A DNA stretch of 64,000 nucleotides from Granulicella mallensis MP5ACTX8 (GTDB lineage Bacteria > Acidobacteriota > Terriglobia > Terriglobales > Acidobacteriaceae). The stretch lies in NCBI RefSeq assembly GCF_000178955.2, contig NC_016631.1, positions 4,278,001 to 4,342,000 on the forward strand, read 5' to 3'. The notes beneath the pieces were generated by a model. That model was not told the DNA's origin. It worked only from the letters and a program-made list of their open reading frames with translations, and made no database searches. Positions 16,964 to 26,564 of this stretch are shown here, in pieces; position 1 is the first letter of the stretch; each line of letters begins with the position of its first letter. Position numbers and translations under genes: made by a program.

Positions 16964-19711
16964 ATGGCAACGACAAACGAAATCACGAACGAAGCCGGGC
17001 TGACTCCCGTAATGCGGCAGTTCCGCACCGCTAAGGATGCCCACCCCGACGCCCTGCTCTTCTTCCGGATGGGCGACTTCTACGAGCTCTTCTACGACGA
17101 CGCCATTGTCGCCGCGCGCGAACTTCAGCTCACCCTGACCGCGCGCGACAAGAGCAAGTCCGTGCCCATGTGCGGCGTACCGTACCACTCGGCGGGACCG
17201 TATCTGCAGCGCCTGCTGCGGCTGGGTTATCGCGTGGCGCTCTGTGAGCAGATGGAGGACCCGAAGGCCACCAAGACCATCGTGCGTCGCGAGGTCACGC
17301 GTGTGCTCACTCCCGGCACGGCACTCGACCCATCGCTGGCCGCCAGCGAGAGCCAGTGGCTGGCGAGCGTCGCGGGAGTAGGCGCGGCTGCGGCGGCCTG
17401 TGTGGGAGTGGCGGCCATCGACCTCTCGACCGGCGAGTTTCGCGCGACCGAGTTCACCGGTGCAAACGCCTGGGCCTTAGCTCTCGACGAACTCGCACGG
17501 CTGCGGCCCGCGGAGTTGATCTTCTCCCGGGGCCCCGGAGGCTTCGGCGCTAAGACCACGCAGAGCGTCCGTCAGACGTCGCTACGGGAATCCGATGCCC
17601 CCGACGAGACCGAGACCAAAGAGGAGTCGGCGCCAGCGGATATCGGCGGCGCACGGACCGAAGTTGAAGAGTGGGTCTTCAACAAAGAGTATGCCGTGCC
17701 CCTTCTGCGGCAGCAGCTTCGGGTGCACTCCCTCGATGGCCTGGGACTCGGCAACCACGCCGCAGCCGCAGTCGCCGCGGGTGCGATCGTGCATTACCTG
17801 CGCACGACCAAGCAGGGCGCCCTTGAGCATCTCGATACCCTGCGCTACTACGAGAAGCGCGACTGCCTGGAACTCGACGCCGTCAGCGTACGCAACCTCG
17901 AGCTCGTCGACCCCCTCTTCAGCAGCGAAGGCCCGAAGACCACGCTCTTCTACACGCTCGACGCCTGCTGCACACCGATGGGCAAGCGCCTGCTGCGCGC
18001 ACAGTTGCTGCGCCCCATGCAGTCGCTCGCCGAGATCAACGAACGGCTTGCCGCAGTCGGGGAAGCTGCCGGGGACATCCGCCGCCGCGAGGGTCTGCGC
18101 CGGGCGATGGACGGTCTGCTCGATCTGGAACGGCTGCTGGGCCGGGTCTCGCTCGACTCCGCCGGACCGCGCGAGGTCGTCGGGCTTGGAGCCACGCTGG
18201 CACGTCTGCCCGGCCTGCGCGCCGCGGTCGCGGAGCTTGCCGCAACCTCTCCTTCGGGCCGATGGGCTTTCCTCGCAACCAGGCTCGATACCCTCGATGA
18301 TTTAAACGAAATGATCGCACGCACCCTGGTTGAGGAGCCACCCATCTCGCTGAGCGATGGTGGAGCAATTCGAGAAGGCGTCGATGCGGAACTGGACGAA
18401 CTGCGCGGGCTCTCGACCAGCGGCCGCCAGCGCATCGCAGCCATCGAAGAGCGCGAGCGAGCACGCACCGGCATCGGCTCGCTGAAGGTGCGATTCAACT
18501 CGGTCTTCGGCTACTACCTCGAAGTCACCAAGGCCAACGCGAAGTCCGTGCCCGCCGACTACGAACGCAAGCAGACGCTGGTAAACGCCGAGCGCTTCAC
18601 TACCCCTGAACTGAAAGAGCTGGAGACCAAGATCCTCACCGCGCAGGAGCGCTCCGGCGAGATCGAGCGCAGAATCTTCTCCGAACTCCGCCGCCAGTTG
18701 CTGACCAATGCTGTACGAGTGCGCGAGACCGCACGCCGCGTAGCCGAGATCGATCTCCTCGGCTGCTTCGCGCATCTCGCCGCAATGCGCGGCTGGGTAA
18801 AGCCACAGGTCGATGCCAGCGAGGTGCTGGAGTTCGTCTCCGCGCGTCATCCCGTGGTCGAACAGCGTCTCGAAGAGAGCGGCGGCGGGCGCTTCATTCC
18901 GAACTCGCTGCACCTCGAAGCCGCCGGAGGAGAGGCCAACGGTCCCTCGCTGCTGCTCATCACCGGCCCCAACATGGGCGGTAAGAGCACCTACCTGCGC
19001 CAGGCCGCGTTGTTAGTCATCATGGCTCAATGCGGCTGCTTTGTACCTGCGGAGCGTATGCGACTGGGGCTGGTCGATCGCGTCTACACCCGTATCGGCG
19101 CCAGCGACAACGTGGCGCGCGGACGCTCCACCTTCATGGTCGAGATGACCGAGACTGCCGCCATCCTGAATACCGCCACAGCTCGATCACTCGTGCTGCT
19201 GGACGAGATGGGACGCGGCACCGCCACCTACGACGGTCTCTCGCTTGCATGGGCAACGGTCGAGCATCTGCACAACGACATCGGCGCACGCACACTGTTC
19301 GCTACGCACTATCACGAGCTCACCCTGCTGGCCGATCGGCTGGCACGCCTTCGGAACGTTCGCGTCACCGTGCGGGAGAGCGGCGGCGGCATCGTCTTTC
19401 TGCATACGGTCGAAGCAGGCGCCGCCAACAAGAGCTACGGCATCGAAGTCGCACGGCTGGCAGGGCTTCCCGGGGTCGTCATCGAACGCGCACGCGCCGT
19501 ACTGCGCGTGCATGAGCGTGCCGAGTCGCAACAGATACGCGAGGCAGCTCCCGTCGCGGAGCGTGAAGCTTCAATGCAGATGACGATGTTCACGCCACTC
19601 TCGCAGCGCATCGTCGATCGCATCGAACAAACAGATGTCGACGGTCTGACACCGCGTGAGGCTTTGCAGTTACTGGCAGAGTTACAGCGCGAGTTGAAAG
19701 GAAGCGCATGA
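16964..19711 (+). CDS. mutS: DNA mismatch repair protein MutS
   Basis: Recognises mismatches and starts repair. The 915-residue protein has all MutS1 parts: mismatch-binding domain I with the FFRMGDFYELF mismatch-contacting Phe-x-Glu motif (about residues 27-37), connector, core/lever, clamp, and ATPase domain with Walker A GPNMGGKST (about 666-674), Walker B LVLLDEMG (about 743-750), and FATHYHEL. An acidic insertion near residues 205-225 lengthens domain II. The stop overlaps the start of anmK by four bases, so the two are translationally coupled. Confidence 0.97.
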   Translation: MATTNEITNEAGLTPVMRQFRTAKDAHPDALLFFRMGDFYELFYDDAIVAARELQLTLTARDKSKSVPMCGVPYHSAGPYLQRLLRLGYRVALCEQMEDPKATKTIVRREVTRVLTPGTALDPSLAASESQWLASVAGVGAAAAACVGVAAIDLSTGEFRATEFTGANAWALALDELARLRPAELIFSRGPGGFGAKTTQSVRQTSLRESDAPDETETKEESAPADIGGARTEVEEWVFNKEYAVPLLRQQLRVHSLDGLGLGNHAAAAVAAGAIVHYLRTTKQGALEHLDTLRYYEKRDCLELDAVSVRNLELVDPLFSSEGPKTTLFYTLDACCTPMGKRLLRAQLLRPMQSLAEINERLAAVGEAAGDIRRREGLRRAMDGLLDLERLLGRVSLDSAGPREVVGLGATLARLPGLRAAVAELAATSPSGRWAFLATRLDTLDDLNEMIARTLVEEPPISLSDGGAIREGVDAELDELRGLSTSGRQRIAAIEERERARTGIGSLKVRFNSVFGYYLEVTKANAKSVPADYERKQTLVNAERFTTPELKELETKILTAQERSGEIERRIFSELRRQLLTNAVRVRETARRVAEIDLLGCFAHLAAMRGWVKPQVDASEVLEFVSARHPVVEQRLEESGGGRFIPNSLHLEAAGGEANGPSLLLITGPNMGGKSTYLRQAALLVIMAQCGCFVPAERMRLGLVDRVYTRIGASDNVARGRSTFMVEMTETAAILNTATARSLVLLDEMGRGTATYDGLSLAWATVEHLHNDIGARTLFATHYHELTLLADRLARLRNVRVTVRESGGGIVFLHTVEAGAANKSYGIEVARLAGLPGVVIERARAVLRVHERAESQQIREAAPVAEREASMQMTMFTPLSQRIVDRIEQTDVDGLTPREALQLLAELQRELKGSA

Positions 19712-20898
19712 ACACCGGCAAACCGAAACCGATGCTCGTTGCAGGCGTAATGAGCGGCACCTCCGCCGATGGAGTCGATGTCGCAATCTGCCGCGTATCC
19801 CCTGCACTGCCGAAGGGCGCGCCGCGAGTAAAGGTACTCGGACACCGCTCGTTCGCTTACGATGCCAAACTGCGCGCTGCCGTACTCGCTGCGATGGATG
19901 CCAAACAAACCAGCACGGCAGAACTCGCACGGCTTTCGTGGCGACTGGGCTCTGTGTATGCAGAGTGTGTCGACGTTACGGCACACGAGCTCAAGCTGAA
20001 GCCGCAGCTAGTCGCGTGTCATGGACAGACGATCTATCACCAGGCAACAGCCTTGCCCTATCTCGGCCAGCCGGTGCGCTGCACGTGGCAGATCGGCGAA
20101 GCCTCCCTGATCGCAGAGCGCCTGCGTGTGCCCGTGATCAGCGACTTTCGTCCGGCGGACATGGCTGCGGGAGGCCAGGCCGCGCCCCTGGTGCCGATGC
20201 TCGACTTCTGCCTGTTTCGCCATGCCACGAAGAATCGGCTGCTGCTGAACCTCGGCGGCATTGCGAACGTTGCGGTACTCCCGGCAGGCTGTTCTGTAGA
20301 TGGAGTGATGGCCTTCGACACCGGCCCGGCAAACATGATCGCCGACGTCTGCATGAAACGGCTCTACGGTCGCCGCTTCGATAAAGATGGTGCCATCGCA
20401 GCACGCGGCAAGGTGCTCGACGGCGTAGTCGCAAAGCTGATGCAGGCGAGTTACTTCTCTGCCCTGCCGCCTAAGTCCTGCGGCCGCGAAGAGTTCGGCG
20501 AAGCCTTCGTCACACGATTTATCGCGCTGTGCGAACGAGAAGGTGCACGCAAGCAGGACATCCTCGCAACCGCGATAGCCTTCACAACAGAGACGATCCT
20601 CGACGCGTACCGGCGCTTCTGCCTGCCGCATCTCGGACAGCGTGCGCGTACAACAGAACTGTTCGCCGCCGGTGGCGGCACACGCAACGCAACCCTGGTG
20701 CAACGACTGCACGAGAGCTTCTCCGCGCTCGGCGTACGTGTCACCACCACCGAAGAAGCAGGAGTCGCGACCGAAGCGAAAGAGGCTGCGGCCTTCGCAC
20801 TGATGGGCTGGCTTACGTGGCGTGGCCTGCCGGGCAATGTGCCTTCGGCCACGGGAGCAACACGTCCCGTGGTACTCGGAAAGATCACGCTCGCATGA
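19708..20898 (+). CDS. anmK: Anhydro-N-acetylmuramic acid kinase
   Basis: Phosphorylates 1,6-anhydro-MurNAc to MurNAc 6-phosphate in peptidoglycan recycling. The 396-residue ASKHA-fold protein shows GVMSGTSADGVD (about 12-23), VACHGQT (about 99), FDTGPANM (about 205) and a C-terminal AAGGGTRN motif. Its ATG overlaps the mutS stop and its own stop overlaps the next ATG, giving a tightly coupled three-gene unit. The following binding protein may supply peptides related to wall recycling. Confidence 0.95.
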   Translation: MNTGKPKPMLVAGVMSGTSADGVDVAICRVSPALPKGAPRVKVLGHRSFAYDAKLRAAVLAAMDAKQTSTAELARLSWRLGSVYAECVDVTAHELKLKPQLVACHGQTIYHQATALPYLGQPVRCTWQIGEASLIAERLRVPVISDFRPADMAAGGQAAPLVPMLDFCLFRHATKNRLLLNLGGIANVAVLPAGCSVDGVMAFDTGPANMIADVCMKRLYGRRFDKDGAIAARGKVLDGVVAKLMQASYFSALPPKSCGREEFGEAFVTRFIALCEREGARKQDILATAIAFTTETILDAYRRFCLPHLGQRARTTELFAAGGGTRNATLVQRLHESFSALGVRVTTTEEAGVATEAKEAAAFALMGWLTWRGLPGNVPSATGATRPVVLGKITLA

Positions 20899-22424
20899 AG
20901 AGTCTGGGCTGCCTGTTGGCATTGGGCGCACTGCTGCCTCTGGCTGCCTGCAACCTACCTACGGCCACAGAGCGCGGCACCCTGCACTTCCTCATCGCAA
21001 GCTCACCGAACAATCTCGACCTGCGCCAGGGCACCGACGCTCAGTCCGAGCGTGTCGGCACATTGATCTACGACGCACTTGTAGAAAAAGACGACCACTT
21101 CAACCTCCAGCCATGGCTCGCCACAAGCTGGGAGCGCCCCGATCCGCTGACCTGGATCTTTCATCTGCGCAGCGGCGTTCACTTTCACGACGGCAAGCCG
21201 CTTACCGCCGACGACGTCGCGTGGTCGATCCGCAGCATGACGAACGGCGCCTTGATCACCGCAAAAGGTGGAGCATTCGCCGATGTTACCTCCATCGAAG
21301 TGCGCGATCCCCTGACCCTGATCGTGCGCACCCGCCAGGCGGACGCGAGCCTGCTCTTCAACCTCAGCGACGGACTCTTCGGTGTCGTTGAAAAAGGCGC
21401 GGGGCGTGAAGAAGGGCTGCATCCGGTTGGCACCGGGCCGTTCAAGTTCGTCAGCCAGGTGCAGGACAAGGAAGTTGTTGTCGAACGCAATCCCAGCTAC
21501 TGGGCCGGTCCACCCAAGATCGGACATATACGCTTCGACGTCGTCCCTGATGCCATCACCATGGCGCTTGAGATGAAGAAGGGCTCCGGCGACGCCGAGA
21601 GCAGCGACATCACGCTGGATATGGTGCACGCGCTGCGAGGACTCCCCAACCTGCGCACTGAATCCGGGCCGGGCTCGATCGTCATCTACGCCAACTTCAA
21701 CGTGAACGACCCCGCGCTGCGCGACCGGCGCGTGCGCCAGGCGATTGCCTGCGCCCTTGACCGGCCCGCTCTGATCGCTGCCTTATGGCGTGGCGAAGCT
21801 CGCCCCGCCAATACATTTTTGCCGACGGATCACTGGGCCCAGGCCAGCGATTCGCAGCTACCACTGTATCCGCACGATACAGCTCGTGCTGTGCGACTGC
21901 TGGACGAAGCAGGCCTGAAGCCAGACAAGAACGGCATCCGCCTGCGCTTCACACTGAAGACCTCCACCGACGAGACTACGCGGCTCGTAGCCCAGGCCAT
22001 CCAGCAGGAACTGCACGAAGCGGGCATCGAGCTGACGCTGCGCTCGGCGGAGTTCGGCACCTTCTATTCGGACATCACCAAGGGCGCGTTCCAGATGTAT
22101 ATCCTGCGCTGGATCGGCTCGAACGAAGACCCGGACATATTCCGCTATGCCTATGCGACAGCCAGCTTCCCTCCAAAGGGCGGCAACCGCGGACGCTACT
22201 CCAATCCACGCATCGATGCTCTTCTACAAGCTGCCAGCGCAGAGACAGACCAGGCCGCACAGCGGCGCGCTTACGTCGAGGTGCAGCAGATCCTCGCGAA
22301 CGATCTACCGGGCATTCCACTGTGGTACCCGAACAACGAGGTCGTGCATTCAACCCGGCTGACAAACGTGAAACTGGACCCTGGGGGAAGTTTCAACTTT
22401 TTAAGGACAGCGGTGCTGCAGTAG
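20895..22424 (+). CDS. Peptide ABC transporter substrate-binding lipoprotein (SBP_bac_5)
   Basis: Exported lipoprotein of 509 residues of the DppA/OppA/MppA family. The start at 20895 is set by the lipobox LPLAAC with lipid-attachment Cys at residue 19 and by the 4-base overlap with anmK. Family landmarks: SSPNNLDLRQGTDAQSERV, the LHFHDGKPLTADDVAWS-type block (about 98-114), VGTGPFKF (about 178) and a C-terminal LPGIPLWYPNN. No permease or ATPase gene is adjacent, so partners must be encoded elsewhere. With anmK upstream, binding of murein peptides is attractive but unproven. Confidence 0.9.
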   Translation: MKSLGCLLALGALLPLAACNLPTATERGTLHFLIASSPNNLDLRQGTDAQSERVGTLIYDALVEKDDHFNLQPWLATSWERPDPLTWIFHLRSGVHFHDGKPLTADDVAWSIRSMTNGALITAKGGAFADVTSIEVRDPLTLIVRTRQADASLLFNLSDGLFGVVEKGAGREEGLHPVGTGPFKFVSQVQDKEVVVERNPSYWAGPPKIGHIRFDVVPDAITMALEMKKGSGDAESSDITLDMVHALRGLPNLRTESGPGSIVIYANFNVNDPALRDRRVRQAIACALDRPALIAALWRGEARPANTFLPTDHWAQASDSQLPLYPHDTARAVRLLDEAGLKPDKNGIRLRFTLKTSTDETTRLVAQAIQQELHEAGIELTLRSAEFGTFYSDITKGAFQMYILRWIGSNEDPDIFRYAYATASFPPKGGNRGRYSNPRIDALLQAASAETDQAAQRRAYVEVQQILANDLPGIPLWYPNNEVVHSTRLTNVKLDPGGSFNFLRTAVLQ

Positions 22425-22433
22425 ACGTGCCAA

Positions 22434-22472
22434 CATTCGGCGATGATCCGGAAGTTGGATCATCGCCGAATG
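22434..22472. terminator. Bidirectional terminator
   Basis: A perfect 16-bp stem (22434-22449 with 22457-22472) and 7-base loop lie between the convergent binding-protein gene and the PHP-domain gene. No long T-run follows on the plus strand, but stem length and placement support termination. Confidence 0.8.
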
Positions 22473-22535
22473 GGCGGATTGCCAGGCAGTCAGGCTCCTT
22501 CAAAGAGACCGAAGGACTGAGCTCAGAGATCGTCT

Positions 22536-24068
22536 CTAGAAGTTCAAATAAATGGGATTCCCTGCGACCAACAACGTTCCATCGGCAGACCGGACATTGA
22601 CCCGAAGCCAATGCCGCTTTCCGTCGCTGGGATAATCGAAGCTGCGCACTTCCTCTTTAGTTTGTGCCGGGGCAGCCTCAACGAGAGTGGTAAGTTCACC
22701 ATCGCGAATGATCTCAGGGTGTGCATTCTGCAAGGCGAGCATCCTGAGGGTGAAGTGCACCGCCTGTCCTGCAGGGGACGAGATATCGTCCCCCATCGAC
22801 GCGGTGTTTGCGCCTGCATGAGCAGAGAATTCGAGCGTGCGGTCGGCTGTGCCTTCAAGGTCGATGAAGACATGACCGGCGCGAATAGCCTTCAGGATCT
22901 CAACTTCAGAGAGGTTCTGAGCATAAACGACCGTGGTCGGATGCCCGACCGCCGATCGTGTCTGCGGAGGATAGTCGGCGTCATGGTTATCGCTTCCGCC
23001 AACTCCAGTGAGCCGATAGCCTTTGTTCAGCTTGTCCTGCCAAAAGGGAATGCCGGACCGGGGACCATCAAGCGAGCCGCCATTGATCGCTTCAATGGCA
23101 TTCACGCGGCTGTAGTCGGTGTCAGGAACGGTCCATCCACAACCCATGCAGGCAGCGCCGGACGGCGAGCCCGGATGGTTGATGGAGATGAGACCGTGAA
23201 GATCCTGCACCTGTTGCAACAGATCATTGATATGCGGAACGTGGGGACTGGTCAGCCTGAAGTCAATGAAGGCCGTTGTGCCAAAGACATTGGCATGGCC
23301 CTGAAAGGTCGTAATTTCGCGGCCGGGCATCAGAAGAAGATGGTCGAAGTATGGCTGGAGTTCCCGCATGTCGTTATATTGCGAGATCGTGTTGTGATCC
23401 GTAATGGCAATGAAATCCAGCTTTCTGGCTACAGCTGCCTCGACCGTCTTATAGAGCGGACAGGGCACCTTTACTCCCGACTGGCTGAGACAGGAGCCGT
23501 CGCTATGCGCATTGTGCATATGCAGGTCTCCCCTATACCAGGCGGCGCCATCACGCAGCGGCTTCTGGCTAAAGGTTGAAGTCTCGAGAAGATCCGCCCG
23601 ATGCGAGAGATAGATCTTTGCTTCGTAGTTGGAGCTCACGCCCTCCTCGATATTGGGGACGCCGAGGATAAGTTTCCACTGGCCCGGCACGATGACGCCG
23701 GGAAGATAGGAAGGGGTGGCGTCCGTCTCCGAGATCGTGAAGTAGTTTTTGTTGCCTCCGCTCCAGCCGCGGAATCGCTCGCTATCGAAGACACCAAGAT
23801 CGATGTTGGTGTGCTTGTCGTGCTCCGTGTAGGAAAGTTCTACCGCTACCCGAGTCACATCCGGTCCTACGGTGAATGGCAGTTCGAGATACGTCTGGCG
23901 ATCTGCGTAAGTAACTGTTCCGCGCAATACCAGATCGGGCTTTCCCTGCTGCGCATAGACACAGCTTCCGGCACAAAAACACGCGAGCAAGACAGTACTT
24001 ACAACCACTCCAAAGGCCCTGGTGAGCTTAGGGCCTACAGCAAAGAATCTGACCAACATACTGCGCAT
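22536..24068 (-). CDS. Exported CehA/McbA-like PHP-domain metallohydrolase
   Basis: Predicted exported phosphoesterase-like protein of 510 residues. The start at 24068 has GGAG in register; the signal peptide ends near AQ at residues 39-40. Residues about 45-155 form a beta-rich domain. The PHP domain starts at about 178 with GDLHMHNAHSDGS (metal ligands HMH about 183-185, HSD), then AITDHNT, GREITTFQGHANVFG, SINHPG and GGSDNHD, covering the expected metal-binding motifs. Proteins of this family act on phosphoesters or carbamate-type bonds; the substrate here is unknown. A further beta-rich C-terminal part of about 110 residues completes it. Confidence 0.85.
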   Translation of the reverse strand: MRSMLVRFFAVGPKLTRAFGVVVSTVLLACFCAGSCVYAQQGKPDLVLRGTVTYADRQTYLELPFTVGPDVTRVAVELSYTEHDKHTNIDLGVFDSERFRGWSGGNKNYFTISETDATPSYLPGVIVPGQWKLILGVPNIEEGVSSNYEAKIYLSHRADLLETSTFSQKPLRDGAAWYRGDLHMHNAHSDGSCLSQSGVKVPCPLYKTVEAAVARKLDFIAITDHNTISQYNDMRELQPYFDHLLLMPGREITTFQGHANVFGTTAFIDFRLTSPHVPHINDLLQQVQDLHGLISINHPGSPSGAACMGCGWTVPDTDYSRVNAIEAINGGSLDGPRSGIPFWQDKLNKGYRLTGVGGSDNHDADYPPQTRSAVGHPTTVVYAQNLSEVEILKAIRAGHVFIDLEGTADRTLEFSAHAGANTASMGDDISSPAGQAVHFTLRMLALQNAHPEIIRDGELTTLVEAAPAQTKEEVRSFDYPSDGKRHWLRVNVRSADGTLLVAGNPIYLNF

Positions 24069-24247
24069 TCTTTTTCTCCACTCGTTTGAACTTGCCAATT
24101 CTTCCTAAGTACTTCGCAGCAGCCTGTCAGCACGGGCATCGTGATGCAGGATGGCTCAGAATGCTTTAGTCAAGCGCACACCGGCGCGAACTACTCCGTA
24201 TATTGCAAGACAGAGCAGCCGCGCCGATTGTGTCAATGTGCAATGAA

Positions 24248-25714
24248 TTAGTTCTTCGATAACAGCGTGCGCACAATCCCCTTGGTCTCCTCAAGGCTCG
24301 CCGACTGCCTTGGAGCCGCATTGACGAGCGAGAGAACCGCTGCATCAAGTTTGCGGGCCTGAGCATAGCTAAGCGGTTCATGGAGGCCGTGGCTGGCCTT
24401 CGTCTCAATCAGTGGGTCGAGGAGATCGGACAATCGTGCCGTGGCTGCGAGGAGATCGCCTTGTTCCTCGTCGATCAGAGTGTTCAGCCCAGGGGCGGAA
24501 GGGCTGCCCTGTAAGGCATGGCGGCGGCCAACCAAGAGGTCATGCAGATAGGCTTTGCCTACAACGGCCCGCGAAGCATCGGAGATCTCAGTGACCCGCT
24601 CTCCGCGTTCGTGCGCATCGGGAATCAGCGTCTCCAGCAGGTTCTCTGCCAGGGGCTGTCCCTCTCCATCGCCACCGCGCTGCGGCAGCAACGCAGGCTG
24701 ATCGAGAGCCATGGTTACTCCCTGGAGATTGGAGAAGACTGTGTCGAACTTCTCCTGCCGGGCTTTATCCCTGATGAGTCCAACCACGCGCACTTCCCCG
24801 CCCTTACGAGTGATCGTAGCTTCCCATCCGGAGTCGGCACCCAGCGTGCGCAGAAGATTCCAGGCCTGCACTTCGATTGCATCTCCGGGCCCATCGACAG
24901 GCTGGAGATCTTCATTCTTCGTCAGCTTTTCCGAGGTTACCGGCGGTATATAGATGCGCCGCTTCTGAGGAATGTCCTCCATCACAGAGACAGGCTCCAA
25001 CGCTGCAAAGATCAACGTAAGCTCGACCGGACGGTAGTCCGAAGAACGAACACGAAGGCTCGCAGACCGAAGCAGCCCCTGATCGGTGTCCGTTTTGATC
25101 GTCCAATAGGGCTCCTCGTGCAGAACGGAGTCACGATGACTCAAAAGCCCGTCATGCCACTGCCGGTAGCTGTGCGCAGACAGCATCTGGCGATCATCCC
25201 AGCGAGCCTGCAGGAGCTGTCCATGCACGCGCTCACAGGGGCTGTCGCCCGGACCGGAGAGCTGCTCCCAATAGGGATCGGATGTTTCGCATGTGGCTGT
25301 GCCGACATGCAGACGATAGAAATGCTGGCTGGCGGTCGTGTCGACCTCTGTCGCCTCCGCGCGTGAAAGGAGCTCCGCCGCGCTGACCGACTGTATATGC
25401 CGGGGCCAGGCAAAGATTCCGATGACCAGTGCGGCCGCGATCGCGCCCCAGGCGATTCTGGGGGCAAAGATCTTCGGGCTCCTGCGCTGGGGGAAGACGA
25501 GCGTGTTGGAAGGTGAAAGGGGTTCCCGATTTCGGGAAGAGGAGCGGCTGAGTTCGCTCAGATCCTGGAGAAGAACCCTCTTTTGCGCTGAGACACTTTG
25601 GCAACGAGGGCAGCGGGCGACATGCTCCGAGACAAGTTTCTGTTCGGCTGCGGGGGCCGTGCCATTGAGAACCGAAAGGATCAGTGCTTCCGAGGGGTGG
25701 TGTTTGAAAAGCAT
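24248..25714 (-). CDS. Membrane anti-sigma factor with large periplasmic domain
   Basis: A 488-residue protein whose N-terminal cytoplasmic part carries a zinc-binding anti-sigma motif HxxxCxxC (His31, Cys35, Cys38). One membrane helix spans about residues 86-103. The periplasmic part begins AAELLSRAEA, as in RseB/MucB-like or outer-membrane-lipoprotein-sorting-like domains, and runs for nearly 380 residues. The start codon is six bases after the ECF sigma stop, so the two genes are co-transcribed and this protein probably holds the sigma factor at the membrane. The size of the periplasmic domain suggests it senses an envelope signal directly. The signal is unknown. Confidence 0.8.
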   Translation of the reverse strand: MLFKHHPSEALILSVLNGTAPAAEQKLVSEHVARCPRCQSVSAQKRVLLQDLSELSRSSSRNREPLSPSNTLVFPQRRSPKIFAPRIAWGAIAAALVIGIFAWPRHIQSVSAAELLSRAEATEVDTTASQHFYRLHVGTATCETSDPYWEQLSGPGDSPCERVHGQLLQARWDDRQMLSAHSYRQWHDGLLSHRDSVLHEEPYWTIKTDTDQGLLRSASLRVRSSDYRPVELTLIFAALEPVSVMEDIPQKRRIYIPPVTSEKLTKNEDLQPVDGPGDAIEVQAWNLLRTLGADSGWEATITRKGGEVRVVGLIRDKARQEKFDTVFSNLQGVTMALDQPALLPQRGGDGEGQPLAENLLETLIPDAHERGERVTEISDASRAVVGKAYLHDLLVGRRHALQGSPSAPGLNTLIDEEQGDLLAATARLSDLLDPLIETKASHGLHEPLSYAQARKLDAAVLSLVNAAPRQSASLEETKGIVRTLLSKN

Positions 25715-25720
25715 GGGTCT

Positions 25721-26314
25721 TTATCCTTGTTTCGCCGGAATCCCTTTACGAAGTTTCCGAAGAGAACGGCGAACAACATCAACTGCGACCCTATAGGTCA
25801 AATCTTTTTTTAGCGCGATTTCTTTGTAGCTGCAGCCTTCAGCAAACATTAGAACGCATTGTCTCTCAAGGGGAGCAAGTTGCAGCAGGCTGTTCTCGAG
25901 ACGCTTTCTGGATTCCTTCGCCATATACGCTTCTTCAGCGGATGGAGTTCCGTCTGGAGCCGTCTCTATCTGGGACTGGGAATCAGGCTCCACGATACTG
26001 GAAGCGACCTTGCGATGTTCAATGTAATTGAGTGCCAGGTTACGCAGAACGGTACTTGTCCATCTCGCCGCGCTCTGAATGGCACTCCCGCTTTTGACTT
26101 CGACAACCAGCCGGGCAAAGGTCTCCTGGGTGAGGTCTTCGGCGAGAGCTCGATTCCGGACCATGGCAAAAGCCTGTCCAAACAAGCTCTGTCGGCGGGC
26201 GCTATAAAACTCGGCTACGTCTTCCAGAACGAGTACTCCAGAGTGCTCATCCGAAGACGCACATTCTGTCCCTTGAGGGAGGTTACTGGAGTTCTTCGCG
26301 ATTCGGGATTCCAT
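25721..26314 (-). CDS. ECF-type RNA polymerase sigma factor
   Basis: Sigma-70 family extracytoplasmic-function protein of 197 residues. Region 2 covers about residues 36-100 (SLFGQAFAMVRNRALAEDLTQETFARL, then the region 2.4 helix RWTSTVLRNLALNYI). Region 4 covers about 140-195 (LAPLERQCVLMFAEGCSYKEIA and a basic recognition helix). It is followed by its anti-sigma gene. The nearest downstream-facing receptor gene is on the same strand but upstream, so any control of that receptor would be in trans. Target promoters cannot be defined from this window. Confidence 0.92.
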   Translation of the reverse strand: MESRIAKNSSNLPQGTECASSDEHSGVLVLEDVAEFYSARRQSLFGQAFAMVRNRALAEDLTQETFARLVVEVKSGSAIQSAARWTSTVLRNLALNYIEHRKVASSIVEPDSQSQIETAPDGTPSAEEAYMAKESRKRLENSLLQLAPLERQCVLMFAEGCSYKEIALKKDLTYRVAVDVVRRSLRKLRKGIPAKQG

Positions 26315-26504
26315 CAGCCAGAGTGTCTCTGCCGGCTAAGCCGGCACGGTACAGGAGAGTTCAAAAGATTGAGAGTATCTCTGAAATAAGCTCTTTTAAC
26401 ATCATATCGGCCATCCGATGTGGGCCCACTAACGAGAGGCACTCTTTCCCGAACTTTAATTTCTGCCATCCGGCCCCTTGGCTAGGCATTCAGGATGGAA
26501 TTGG

Positions 26505-26543
26505 CCGGGTCGTATCTCCGAAATGCTCGGAGACACGACCCGG
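26505..26543. terminator. Terminator-like hairpin after receptor 1
   Basis: A 17-bp stem with one mismatch (26505-26521 with 26527-26543) and 5-base loop lies just past the stop of the minus-strand receptor gene and upstream of the sigma gene. There is no T-run on the minus strand, but TTT follows on the plus strand. Confidence 0.7.
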
Positions 26544-26564
26544 TTTGTCCAGCAGTGTCTAGCC

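Noticed and set aside
20529..20894. Upstream extension of the peptide-binding lipoprotein
   Set aside because: The extension overlaps anmK in another frame, and the lipobox signal begins at the ATG at 20895.
24069..24247. Possible small gene between the PHP protein and the anti-sigma gene
   Set aside because: Short frames here have no start context or motif; more likely the promoter of the PHP gene.
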